Origin: Streptomyces sp.
GTDB taxonomy: Bacteria > Actinomycetota > Actinomycetes > Streptomycetales > Streptomycetaceae
NCBI RefSeq assembly: GCF_019510245.1
Contig: NZ_JAEKKT010000168.1
Span: forward strand, 1-64,000
Reading direction: 5' to 3'
Length of the DNA stretch: 64,000 bases
Positions 33,411-41,762 of the stretch are shown in pieces. A model generated the notes under the pieces. It was not told where the DNA came from. It worked only from the letters and a program-made list of their open reading frames with translations, and made no database searches. Every line of letters starts with the position of its first letter. Positions within the stretch are counted from its first letter, which is position 1. The translations under genes and the position numbers were made by a program.

Positions 33411-34330
33411 CCGAGGTGAGTGAAGTGTCTGAAGCAACCCAGATATCCGAAGTGACCGAGACGACCGAGACGACCGAGACTGCCGTGACCGCCGACCTGA
33501 CCGACACCGCCGTACTCCCCACCGCCACCGCCACCGCCGTGGTGGACGGCCCCGCACCCGCCACGCTCGAAGCCCGTGCCGTCTCGGCCTGGTTCGGCTC
33601 CCACCAGGTGCTCAGCCAGGTGTCGCTGACCATGCCCGCGGGCGAGGTGACCGCGCTGATCGGCCCGTCCGGCTGCGGCAAGTCGACGTTCCTGCGCACC
33701 CTCAACCGGATGCACGAGCTGATCCCGTCGGCGCAGTTCGGCGGCGAGGTGCTCTTCGAGGGCGAGGACATCTACGACCCGTCCTGGCGGCTGACCGACG
33801 CCCGCCGCAGGATCGGCATGGTCTTCCAGAAGCCGAACCCGTTCCCGGCGATGTCGATCTACGACAACGTGGTGGCGGGCCTGAAGCTGACCGGCACGAA
33901 GGCGAACCGCCGGGAGAAGGACGTGCTGGTCGAGGAGTCCCTGACCCGCGCCGGCCTGTGGAAGGAGGTCCGCGACCGGCTCCGCCAGCCCGGCGGCGCC
34001 CTGTCCGGCGGCCAGCAGCAGCGCCTGTGCATCGCGCGGGCCCTCGCGGTCCGTCCCCGGGTCCTCCTCATGGACGAGCCGTGCTCGGCCCTGGACCCCA
34101 CCTCCACGCGCCGCGTCGAGGAGACCATCCAGGACCTGGCCGGCCAGGTGACGATCGTGATCGTCACCCACAACATGCAGCAGGCGGCGCGCGTCTCCCA
34201 GCAGTGCGCGTTCTTCCTCGCGGAGCAGGGCACCCCGGGCGGAATCGTGGAGCATGGCGACACGGAGGCCGTCTTCAACTCCCCGCAGGACCAGCGCACG
34301 GCCGACTACGTGGCCGGCCGGTTCGGCTGA
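33407..34330 (+). CDS. pstB: Phosphate-type ABC transporter ATP-binding protein PstB
   Basis: A 307-residue ATPase. Walker A GPSGCGKST, Q-loop FQKPNPFPAMSIYDN, signature LSGGQQQRL, Walker B LLMDEPCSALDP and the H-loop THNMQQA are intact, with the PstB-specific LRTLNRMHELIP and TSTRRVEETI. About 45 extra N-terminal residues are Thr/Glu-rich. GTG 33407 overlaps the preceding stop; further in-frame GTG codons at 33416 and 33425 are alternatives that would shorten this leader. It powers the PstC-PstA pair and ends the operon, converging on the truncated M55 gene 15 bases away. Confidence 0.9.
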   Translation: MTEVSEVSEATQISEVTETTETTETAVTADLTDTAVLPTATATAVVDGPAPATLEARAVSAWFGSHQVLSQVSLTMPAGEVTALIGPSGCGKSTFLRTLNRMHELIPSAQFGGEVLFEGEDIYDPSWRLTDARRRIGMVFQKPNPFPAMSIYDNVVAGLKLTGTKANRREKDVLVEESLTRAGLWKEVRDRLRQPGGALSGGQQQRLCIARALAVRPRVLLMDEPCSALDPTSTRRVEETIQDLAGQVTIVIVTHNMQQAARVSQQCAFFLAEQGTPGGIVEHGDTEAVFNSPQDQRTADYVAGRFG

Positions 34331-34345
34331 GCCCGCCGCGGAGGG

Positions 34346-35062
34346 TCAGCAGTACGGCGGCTGGTTGGTGAGCGAGGAGGCGACCCGCATCCAGACGCCG
34401 AACTGGCGGTAGAGGGCGGGAAGCGGGCCACGGGCCTGGACGGTACGGCTGTCCAATGCCGTGACGCCGGGGATGCCGAGGAGGACGGCGGGGACGGAGG
34501 CGGACTGCCAGCGCACGGCGAGGACCGACTCGTCCTCGGGCGCGGCGGGCCGCTTCGGCACGGGCGTCAGGGCCGCCAGGACCGCCTCCTCGATCGCCCG
34601 GCGGGCCTCCTCCGCCGGGCGCAGCTCGGCGGCGAACCGGTCCCGGGCGTACTTCACGGGCACGGTGACCACCGATTCGTCCCAGGCCGTCATCTCGGCG
34701 CACGCCGCGTCGTCACCCGTGAGGGCCACGACCGGAACACCGACGGCCGCGGCTGTGGCGTGCGCGAGACCGATCTCGCCGACGGCCCTCCCGTCCAGCC
34801 AGATGTCCTCGATCTCGTGCCCCATGAAGCTGTGACTCAGCACACCCAGGGCACCGGCCCGGGAGTGGTATCCGACACATATCGCCGCTTCGTGCTCCGC
34901 GGTGAGCCCCTCCAGCATCATCATCTGCTTCGGCTTGCCGCGCACCAGGCGGGCGGCGGGGTGCAGGTGTTCGGGGAGCAGGTTCCGCATCGGCCCGTGG
35001 GCGTCGTTGACGAGCACCTCGGTCGCGCCGGCCGCCACCGCCCCCCGTACCGCCGCGTTCAC
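34346..35062 (-). pseudogene. M55-family D-aminopeptidase (DppA-like), 5'-truncated
   Basis: The 238-residue frame matches M55 peptidases from NAAVRGAVAAGATEVLVNDAHGPMRNLLPEHL onward, including metal-ligand His residues in NDAHG and GYHSRAG, and GLAHATAAAVGVPVVALTGDD. Family members begin about 45 residues earlier with a strand bearing the Asp and Glu metal ligands; that part is missing, and sequence upstream of 35062 gives only a few matching residues before diverging. The cut lies beside the palindrome at 35087-35105, so an upstream rearrangement removed promoter and N terminus. It is probably inactive; a GTG start at 35062 is all that remains. Confidence 0.7.
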
Positions 35063-35086
35063 GACGCACGTCCTGAGGCTATCCGG

Positions 35087-35105
35087 ACCCTACGTATTGT
35101 AGGTT
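35087..35105. promoter_or_regulatory. Operator-like palindrome copy 1
   Basis: ACCCTAC-GTATT-GTAGGTT: seven-base arms with a five-base spacer and one mismatch. It lies 42 bases before the small membrane-protein start at 35147 and matches a second copy at 35494-35512 in arms and spacing. Confidence 0.6.
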
Positions 35106-35146
35106 CCCCATCGGCCACTGCGGCTCGTCAGCTCACGGGGGTACTC

Positions 35147-35428
35147 ATGCAGGGCACGGACGCACAGGAGGCGCGGCGCAGCCTCGCCCCCACGGTGGCG
35201 GTACTGGTGGCCAGCCTGCTGGTCGCGGCGGTGGGCGTGTACGAGCTGTCCGGCTTCGGCCTGCAGGCCCTCGACCGGCGCCCGCACCTGTTCAGCGACG
35301 GGCTGGCGACCGGTGGGGTGATCGTGGCCGCGGTGGCGGCGGGTGCGGCGATCGGCAACCTGGCGTGGATGCTGGCCGCCCGGAGGCGGGCGGAGCGGGA
35401 ACGGGCGCAGGCCCCTGCACGTCCGTAA
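35147..35428 (+). CDS. Small two-helix membrane protein
   Basis: A 93-residue protein with two hydrophobic helices (about 14-32, VAVLVASLLVAAVGVYELS, and about 55-78, GVIVAAVAAGAAIGNLAWML) separated by a short polar loop; the N and C termini are charged and probably cytoplasmic. No family recognised. It shares operator-like palindromes with the downstream lysyltransferase gene, suggesting co-regulation. ATG 35147 is preferred over longer in-frame starts because it begins just before the first helix and follows the palindrome at the expected distance. Confidence 0.6.
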   Translation: MQGTDAQEARRSLAPTVAVLVASLLVAAVGVYELSGFGLQALDRRPHLFSDGLATGGVIVAAVAAGAAIGNLAWMLAARRRAERERAQAPARP

Positions 35429-35493
35429 GAGCAGGACGCCCTTTCACACCGTATTCCGTACGACGGTGGACCGCTCCCGCGTCCCCCACAGAT

Positions 35494-35512
35494 ACCCTAC
35501 AGACTGTAGGGT
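35494..35512. promoter_or_regulatory. Operator-like palindrome copy 2
   Basis: ACCCTAC-AGACT-GTAGGGT: a perfect seven-base inverted repeat with a five-base spacer, 46 bases before the lysyltransferase start. It has the same arms and spacing as the copy at 35087-35105. Confidence 0.7.
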
Positions 35513-35558
35513 CAACCCTCCGCCAACCCGCTCCCCGTCCCCAAGGTGACCGGACCCC

Positions 35559-37358
35559 ATGCCCGCACAGCTGTCGACCCTGATCCCGTCCCGCGTCTCC
35601 GCCGCCCTGCGCGCCCCCACCGGCGCCTCCGGCGGCGCACTGAGCAGGCGGGCCGCCGACTTCACCGTCTGGTACCTGCGCGTGATCGCCGTACTGAACA
35701 TAATGGCGGTGATGTCGCTCCCCTTCCGCCAGGAGGTCGACGAGCACAACAACGGCCGCATCACTCTGCACCTGCACCGGGAGCACGCGCACCACTCCGG
35801 CCAGTTCTTCACCCCGTACCTGGCCACGGCGGGCCTGGTCTCGGCCGCCCTCGCCATCTTCTTCGTCCTGGTGATGCGCCGCCGCAAGCGCGCGGCCTGG
35901 GTGGTCAACCTGCTGCTGTCCGCCCCGCTCTTCGTCCTCTACGTCCTCGCCCTCACCCAGCACGAGTACCGCGCCCACGCCTTCAACTGGGTCTCGGCGG
36001 CCGTCACCGGCCTCTTCGTGGCCGCGCTGCTGGTCAGCCGCCGGGAGTTCAGCGCGGTGGGCGACCCGTCGAACCCGAAGACGGCGCTGGCGGTGGGCGT
36101 CGGCGGCGTCCTGGTGACCGGTGGCCTGGGCACGCTGCTCGTGCACGCCACGAACAAGCTGCCCGGCGCCACCCTCCCCGACGAGATCGCCTACACCCTG
36201 CTGCGGGGCGTCAGCGTCGGCCCGCTCGCCGACCACGTCACCGCGGTCCACGCCCCGCGCTGGACCGACATCGTCATCAACATCCTCCTCGCCGCCGCCT
36301 TCTGCCTGGTCCTCTACGCCGGCTTCCGCTCCCCGCGCGGCCGCCGCCTGCTCAGCCCCGAGGACGAGTCCCGGCTGCGCGCCCTGCTGGACAAGCACGG
36401 CGCCCGCGACTCCCTCGGCTACTTCGCCCTGCGCCGCGACAAGATGGCGATCTTCTCCCCCACCGGCAAGTCGGCGGTCACCTACCGCGTCGTCGGCGGC
36501 GTCAGCCTCGCCTCCGGCGACCCGATCGGCGACCCGGAGGCCTGGCCCGGCGCGATCGACGCGTGGCTGACGGAGGCCCGGCGCCACGCGTGGACACCCG
36601 CCGTCATGGGCGCGAGCGAGGAGGCGGGCACCGTCTACGCCCGGCACGGCCTGGACGCCCTGGAACTCGGCGACGAGGCCATCGTCGACATCGCCGACTT
36701 CACCCTGGAGGGCCGCGCGATGCGCGTCGTCCGCCAGGCCCACAACCGGGTCCGCCGCGCCGGTTACACGGTGCGCATCCGCCGCCACGAGGACATCCCG
36801 GCCGACGAGATGGCCACGCTCCTGGAGAAGGCCGACCACTGGCGCGACGGCGCCACCGAGCGCGGCTTCTCTATGGCCCTCGGCCGCCTCGGCGACCCGG
36901 CGGACGGCCGCTGCGTCATGCTCGAATGCCGGGACGCGAACGACACCCCCCGCGCCCTCCTCAGCTTCGTCCCCTGGGGCGAGCAGGGCCTCTCCCTGGA
37001 CCTGATGCGCCGCGACCGCGGCTCCGAGAACGGCCTGATGGAGTTCATGGTCGTCGAACTCCTCCTTGGCGCCACCGAGTTGAAGGTCGACCGCGTCTCC
37101 CTCAACTTCGCGATGTTCCGCTCGGTCTTCGAACGCGGCTCCCGCCTCGGCGCGGGCCCGGTCCTGCGCCTGTGGCACTCGACCCTGACGTTCTTCTCCC
37201 GCTGGTGGCAGATCGAGTCCCTCTACCGCGCCAACGCCAAGTACCGCCCGGTGTGGGAACCGCGCTACATCCTCTTCACGAAGACCAGCGACCTCCCGAG
37301 GATCGGTCTGGCGAGTGCGCGGGCGGAGGGGTTCCTCACGGTGCCCTGGGGGTCGTGA
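35559..37358 (+). CDS. MprF/LysX-like phosphatidylglycerol lysyltransferase
   Basis: A 599-residue protein. The N-terminal half (about 30-255) has about six to seven membrane helices; the C-terminal half (about 265-590) is the DUF2156/dual GNAT transferase domain: SLGYFALRRDKMAIFSPTGK, GDPIGDPEAWPGAI, FSMALGRLGDPADG and FMVVELLLGATELKVDRVSLNFAMFRSVFERG. It transfers an aminoacyl group from aminoacyl-tRNA to phosphatidylglycerol, lowering surface charge and raising resistance to cationic peptides. There is no fused LysRS domain, unlike LysX. ATG 35559 follows the palindrome at 35494-35512, likely its operator. Confidence 0.87.
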   Translation: MPAQLSTLIPSRVSAALRAPTGASGGALSRRAADFTVWYLRVIAVLNIMAVMSLPFRQEVDEHNNGRITLHLHREHAHHSGQFFTPYLATAGLVSAALAIFFVLVMRRRKRAAWVVNLLLSAPLFVLYVLALTQHEYRAHAFNWVSAAVTGLFVAALLVSRREFSAVGDPSNPKTALAVGVGGVLVTGGLGTLLVHATNKLPGATLPDEIAYTLLRGVSVGPLADHVTAVHAPRWTDIVINILLAAAFCLVLYAGFRSPRGRRLLSPEDESRLRALLDKHGARDSLGYFALRRDKMAIFSPTGKSAVTYRVVGGVSLASGDPIGDPEAWPGAIDAWLTEARRHAWTPAVMGASEEAGTVYARHGLDALELGDEAIVDIADFTLEGRAMRVVRQAHNRVRRAGYTVRIRRHEDIPADEMATLLEKADHWRDGATERGFSMALGRLGDPADGRCVMLECRDANDTPRALLSFVPWGEQGLSLDLMRRDRGSENGLMEFMVVELLLGATELKVDRVSLNFAMFRSVFERGSRLGAGPVLRLWHSTLTFFSRWWQIESLYRANAKYRPVWEPRYILFTKTSDLPRIGLASARAEGFLTVPWGS

Positions 37359-37556
37359 CGAGGCCGAGGACAGCGCTGCGGCGGCCACGGCGCAGCCGTA
37401 CGCCGACGATCTGCGCCGGGACCGGATGGACGCACTGATTCAACCGATTCATGAGGGACTGGAGAACCGGGGCATCCTCTGGACTGCCAAGGCCGCCAGG
37501 TACCGTCAGCGACCTGATCCCCCGACATACCGCTTCGCGCTGCGGCCGGTGCGCCG

Positions 37557-37907
37557 TCACCGTGCGGCCATGCGTGCCTCCTCGACGGGAGCCGGGTCGT
37601 ACCGGAGTGACTCTGGCTGGACGTCGTAAGGAGAGATCCACCACTCGGGGACGTGGCCGTCGGGGTAGTGCTCGAAGGTCCGGCACACCGAGCACCATTC
37701 CCACAGTCGTCCGCGGCCGCTGAACCGGATCCCCCGGAAGACCTTCGCCTCGTTGTCCTCCAGCAGGTACCAGCGATGCAGCGCACGGGCGCCGCACACG
37801 GGACACGGGCCGACGAGGTCCGAGCCGGTCCAGTCCTCGTTGAACACTTTCCGCCAGACGGGGTGCTCCTCGGAGTCCGTCTCCCGCCATGCCGTCGGCT
37901 CGTTCAT
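37557..37907 (-). CDS. Putative immunity protein with zinc-ribbon
   Basis: A 116-residue cytoplasmic protein with two Cys pairs (PCPVCGAR at about 34-41 and WCSVCRTF at about 71-78) likely to bind one zinc. Its ATG overlaps the stop of the upstream orphan RHS toxin (ATGA, 37904-37907), the arrangement expected for a dedicated immunity gene. No known immunity family was recognised, and zinc-ribbon binding of the toxin is inference. No separate promoter is visible. Confidence 0.65.
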   Translation of the reverse strand: MNEPTAWRETDSEEHPVWRKVFNEDWTGSDLVGPCPVCGARALHRWYLLEDNEAKVFRGIRFSGRGRLWEWCSVCRTFEHYPDGHVPEWWISPYDVQPESLRYDPAPVEEARMAAR

Positions 37908-39208
37908 CTGTTGCCTTTGATCCAGTCCTCCAGGGCATTGCCCGAACCGTACGGCGTGCAGTCGTCCAGCGAGTCGCCGTCTCCGTGCTCCTCGCCCTCG
38001 AACGTCCCGTGCTTCAGGAAGTAGCGGGCGTGGCGCAGCTCATGGGCGATCGTATTGGCCGCGGTCGCGTCGTCGAAGACTCCGTCCGGACCGACACGGA
38101 TCAGGTTCCCGCCGTCCGCGGCTCTCGTGACTCCGTTGGTGCCGATGTTGAGGTCCGGGTCGAAGATGATGCCGATGTTGAGGTCCGGGTCGAAGATGAT
38201 GCCGATGTCCTGGCCGGAGCCGCGCAGATTGATGCCGTACTTCGCCGCGGCGTCGTACAGGTAGGTGGTCTTGTCCAGCGAGTTCTCGAGGGTGCGCTCG
38301 ACGTCGCCTTGCCGGACCCCCCGGGCCTCCCGCTCGTCACCGTCTTCGGAACCGTTCGCCGGATCCGGCATGCACTGCGACGCCGACGAGCCGGGCGGGA
38401 TGCCGCCGCCGTTGTTGCCGGTGGCCGTGTCCGGAGTGACGCCCGGTGGGAGGCCGGTGTTGCGGCTGCCTGCCGCGCAGCTGTTGCCGCTCGCCCCGCG
38501 GGTGCCGCAGGTGGCCTTGTCGTCGGCGACGGCCGTGATGGTGGGGGCGGTCGGCTTGGCCGGGGCCGTGGTGGGGACCACGATCGGGTTGTCGACGTCG
38601 AACAGGGGCTGGCGCTCGGTGACCCAGCGGTGGCGTGTGGGTCTGCGCCACCAGCGGTAGGCGTGGGTCCCGTTGTCGTAGTACGTCCACTGCTGGGTGG
38701 TGGTGTAGCTGTAGTAGTCGGTGCGGGTGTAGAGGTACGTGTCGTCGTACCACTTGGTGGTGGTCTGCCAACTCGTCGTGTGGGTCTGCTGCTTGGTGCC
38801 GGTGACGACCGGCTTGGTGGGGTGCGACGGCTGCGGCGGCACCGTGGTGGTCGGCGGCGGCGGCACCGCGGGCGTGCGGATGGCGGACGGGTCGAAGGTC
38901 GCGGTCCCGGTGGCGGCGTCGTAGAGGATGGCGGACGCGGCGACGACCACCACGACACCGCCGACCACGAGCAGCACCTCGCCGGCGCCCACGGCCGCGG
39001 CGGCCCCGGCCACCACCTCCGCGCCTTCCGCGACGGCCCCGCTCAACACCTCCGCGCCCTCGGCGACGGCGCCCGCGCCCGAACTGAGCGCGCCGTCGAT
39101 CCCGCTCAGTACGTCGGAGCTCATCGATACCGCCGGGCGGAGGAACGCAGGCCACTCCCAGTGGCCGTCGGGATCGACGCGGCTGGTGGGGTTCGCCCCG
39201 CCGTACAC
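37904..39208 (-). CDS. Orphan RHS C-terminal fragment with putative metallopeptidase toxin
   Basis: A 434-residue frame beginning with the RHS hyperconserved end (VYGGANPTSRVDPDGHW), so it is the detached tip of a much larger RHS polymorphic toxin; no RHS repeats remain upstream, where the histidine kinase ends 77 bases away. A hydrophobic Ala/Val-rich segment (about 65-95), a Thr/Tyr/Trp-rich linker and a C-terminal domain with HELRH (HExxH zinc motif) follow. A perfect 30-base duplication doubles ten residues (IIFDPDLNIG) just before that motif. Start GTG 39208 is only the first available codon; expression as a free protein is uncertain. Confidence 0.7.
   Translation of the reverse strand: MYGGANPTSRVDPDGHWEWPAFLRPAVSMSSDVLSGIDGALSSGAGAVAEGAEVLSGAVAEGAEVVAGAAAAVGAGEVLLVVGGVVVVVAASAILYDAATGTATFDPSAIRTPAVPPPPTTTVPPQPSHPTKPVVTGTKQQTHTTSWQTTTKWYDDTYLYTRTDYYSYTTTQQWTYYDNGTHAYRWWRRPTRHRWVTERQPLFDVDNPIVVPTTAPAKPTAPTITAVADDKATCGTRGASGNSCAAGSRNTGLPPGVTPDTATGNNGGGIPPGSSASQCMPDPANGSEDGDEREARGVRQGDVERTLENSLDKTTYLYDAAAKYGINLRGSGQDIGIIFDPDLNIGIIFDPDLNIGTNGVTRAADGGNLIRVGPDGVFDDATAANTIAHELRHARYFLKHGTFEGEEHGDGDSLDDCTPYGSGNALEDWIKGNR
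38141..38200. repeat. Perfect 30-base tandem duplication inside the toxin domain
   Basis: Copies at 38141-38170 and 38171-38200 are identical and in frame, duplicating ten residues. A partial third copy of eight bases follows. The identity shows it is a recent event. Confidence 0.9.
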
Positions 39209-39285
39209 GCAGTCGTTGGTGGAGGTCGCGCCGGTGACCGGGACACGCCGTCGGCCGGAGCGCTGCCGGCTCCCCGCCGGGCCGC

Positions 39286-40740
39286 TCAGCCGCGCGGTGT
39301 GCCGCCCGAGAACCCCCCGCCCACCGTGAACCCGATCACCGCGCCGCCGCCCTCCCTGCGGAAGGCGAAGGGGGCGCCGCCGTGGGCCATGGCGACCTCG
39401 CGGACGATGGAGAGGCCGAGGCCGGAGCCGGGGAGGGAGCGGGCGTCGGCGGCTCGGTAGAAGCGGTCGAAGATGCGGATCAGGTCGCCCTCGGCGATAC
39501 CGGGGCCGCGGTCGAGGACCTCCACGCGGACCGTGCCCGGCCGGGCGGGCCCGGTGACGGTGATCTCGATGGGGGCCTTGCCGTCCCGGTCGAACTTGGC
39601 GGCGTTCTCGACGAGGTTGGAGACGGCCCGCTGGAGCATGCCGGGCCGGCCGTCGGTCGTGGTGTCGCCGGCCGCGCGCACGACGATATCGCGCCCGGTA
39701 CGGCGCCGGGCCAGCCCCGCCACGTCCTCCGCGATGTCGGCCAGGTCCACGTGCTGCGGGGGCTCGTTGTCGGACTGCCCGGCCGCGAGGTCGACCAGCT
39801 CGTTGACCAGGTCGGTCAGCTCGCGCGCCTCCTGGCCGAGGTCGGCGACGAGCTCGTCACGGGTCGCGGGCGGAAGTTCGTCGATCCGGCGGAGCAGGGA
39901 GATGTTCGTACGGAGCGAGGTCAGCGGGGTGCGCAGCTCGTGCCCCGCGTCCTGGACCAGGCGCCGCTGGTCCTCCTCCGACTGGGCGAGGCGGCCCAGC
40001 ATCCGGTCGAAGGCGCGGCCCAGCCTGCCCACCTCGTCCAGCCCGGTCACCGGCACCTGGATGCCGAGCTGCCGGGTGCGGGCCACGTTCTCCGCGGCCG
40101 AGGTGAGGATCACCAGCCGGCGGGTGATGCGCCGCGCCAGCCACCAGCCGAACAGCCCGGCGGCCACCACCACGGCCGACATCAGCAGCAGGGTCCGCTG
40201 CTGGAGCGCCTGCAGCAGGTCCTCGGTGTCGCTGAACTCCTGCGCCACCTGGACCGCGCCCCGCCCGCCGCCGAGCGCGACCGTGGCGATCCGGAACAGG
40301 TCCTCGCCGGCCTGGACGTCCTTGTGCTGGACCGTCTTCCCGGCCTCCGCGGCGGTGGCGGCCGCCCGGTCCGCGGCGGTGACCGGCAGCACCGGAGTGC
40401 CGTGGTCGACGATCTCGCCCCGCGCGCCGAGCACCTGGACGTCGGTGCGCGCGGGCCGGACCAGGTCGTGGCCGGGCTGGGAGGAGGAGAAGTCCGCCGG
40501 CACCATCTTGTGCTGCTTGACCTCGTCCTGGACGTCGGAGACGACCTGCGTGAACACCGACTGCTGGTCGACGCGGACCAGCCGGGCGGCGGCGTTGTAC
40601 GACAGGATGCCCACGACGATCGTGACGGCGGCGGTGACCGCCGCGAAGGAGACCACGAACGTGGTCCGCAGGGAGACCAGGCCCGGCCGGCGCCGGGCCA
40701 GGACCCGCGTGAGCCGCTCCAGCCGCCGGAGAGGGCCCAC
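39286..40740 (-). CDS. Two-component sensor histidine kinase, MprB-like
   Basis: A 484-residue membrane kinase. Helices at about 27-48 and 185-203 bracket an extracytoplasmic sensor of about 135 residues; a HAMP linker (about 204-256) and HisKA domain with His267 (AGHELRTPLTSLRTNI) follow, then the ATPase boxes N (NLVENAAKF), G1 (DRGPGI), F and G2 (GSGLGLSIV). GTG 40740 immediately follows the response-regulator stop (TGAGTG). With that regulator it forms an MprAB-type envelope-stress system. Target genes are not evident locally. Confidence 0.92.
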   Translation of the reverse strand: MGPLRRLERLTRVLARRRPGLVSLRTTFVVSFAAVTAAVTIVVGILSYNAAARLVRVDQQSVFTQVVSDVQDEVKQHKMVPADFSSSQPGHDLVRPARTDVQVLGARGEIVDHGTPVLPVTAADRAAATAAEAGKTVQHKDVQAGEDLFRIATVALGGGRGAVQVAQEFSDTEDLLQALQQRTLLLMSAVVVAAGLFGWWLARRITRRLVILTSAAENVARTRQLGIQVPVTGLDEVGRLGRAFDRMLGRLAQSEEDQRRLVQDAGHELRTPLTSLRTNISLLRRIDELPPATRDELVADLGQEARELTDLVNELVDLAAGQSDNEPPQHVDLADIAEDVAGLARRRTGRDIVVRAAGDTTTDGRPGMLQRAVSNLVENAAKFDRDGKAPIEITVTGPARPGTVRVEVLDRGPGIAEGDLIRIFDRFYRAADARSLPGSGLGLSIVREVAMAHGGAPFAFRREGGGAVIGFTVGGGFSGGTPRG

Positions 40741-41496
40741 TCAGTCCTCCCGCAGCACGTAACCCACGCCCCGGACGGTGTGGATCAGCTGCGGGGCGCC
40801 CGGCTCGTCGAGCTTGCGGCGGAGGTAGCCGACGTAGACGGCGAGGTTCTTGGAACCGGGGCCGAAGTCGTAGCCCCAGATGCGGTCGTAGATCGTGGAG
40901 TGGTCGAGGACGATGCCCGCGTTGCGGGCCAGCAGTTCGAGCAGTTCGAACTCGGTGCGGGTCAGCTCCAGCTCGCGCTGGCCGCGCCAGGCCCGGCGGG
41001 CCTGGAGGTCCATCCGCAGGCCGGCCGCCTCGACCTGCCGGTCGGAGACCTGCGGTTCCCGGCCGGGCTCGGCGACGACACCGCCACCGCCACCGCCACT
41101 GCTGCCGGCGCCGGCGCCGGTGGTGACGGGCAGGGTCCGGCGCAGCAGGGCCCGCAGCCGGGCGAAGACCTCTTCGACGTCGAAGGGCTTGACCACGTAG
41201 TCGTCGGCGCCGGCGTCCAGTCCTGCGATCCGGTCGGCGGTCTCCACCAGCGCGGTCAGCATGAGGATGGGGGTGCGGTCGCCTTCCGCCCGCAGGACGC
41301 GGCAGACCTGGAGGCCGTCGATGCCGGGCATCATCACGTCCAGGACGAGGACGTCGGGGCTGGTGCGGTGGGCGTGCGCCAAGGCCTCCACACCGTCCGC
41401 GACCGCAGTCACCTCATAACCCTCCAGGGTGAGGGCCCGCTCCAGGGCGTGGCGGATGGCGCGGTCGTCTTCGGCGAGCAGCACAGTCTGGGGCAC
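40741..41496 (-). CDS. OmpR-family response regulator, MprA-like
   Basis: A 251-residue regulator: a receiver domain (1-118) with phospho-acceptor Asp53 (LVLDVMMPG), Lys103 and acidic pair AEDD, then a Gly-rich linker with a run of Gly (about 125-140), longer than usual, and a winged-helix DNA-binding domain (about 155-248) ending LIHTVRGVGYVL. GTG 41496 places the start at the first beta strand; the purine-rich GGGGAGG touches the start codon, too close to be an ideal ribosome site, so a leaderless start is possible. It is encoded directly before its kinase. Confidence 0.92.
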   Translation of the reverse strand: MPQTVLLAEDDRAIRHALERALTLEGYEVTAVADGVEALAHAHRTSPDVLVLDVMMPGIDGLQVCRVLRAEGDRTPILMLTALVETADRIAGLDAGADDYVVKPFDVEEVFARLRALLRRTLPVTTGAGAGSSGGGGGGVVAEPGREPQVSDRQVEAAGLRMDLQARRAWRGQRELELTRTEFELLELLARNAGIVLDHSTIYDRIWGYDFGPGSKNLAVYVGYLRRKLDEPGAPQLIHTVRGVGYVLRED

Positions 41497-41627
41497 CTCC
41501 CCAGTCTGCCAAGGCCTCCGGCGGTTCTGCCGTGGTGAGCGGGCCTACGATCACCCTTTTTACCTGCCTCTCACCGTCGCAGAGGCAACCGGGCGCCGGA
41601 TTTCGGCTGCGGGTGGGTGGGGGTTCT

Positions 41628-41658
41628 CGCGCAGTTCCCCGCGCCCCTTACGGGGCGC
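41628..41658. repeat. Dispersed intergenic repeat, GCGCGGGGAACTGCGCGA type (reverse copy)
   Basis: The reverse complement of this segment matches the forward copies at 55110-55130, 55158-55178 and about 60528-60546. It includes a seven-base-pair hairpin (41641-41647 with 41652-41658). Confidence 0.65.
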
Positions 41659-41692
41659 TGCAGTCACCTCAGCTACATAGCTGCGGGCAGTC

Positions 41693-41762
41693 GTGCCTCC
41701 CCCAGTGCCTCAAGGGCCTGGGGGGTCCCCCGCGCGAGCGAAGCCGAGCGTGGGGGAGGCAC
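41693..41762. repeat. Large inverted-repeat hairpin
   Basis: Perfect 12-base arms GTGCCTCCCCCA (41693-41704) and TGGGGGAGGCAC (41751-41762) enclose 46 bases that can fold further. It lies just beyond the FMN-reductase stop and may serve as its terminator or be a small nonautonomous repeat element. Confidence 0.7.
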
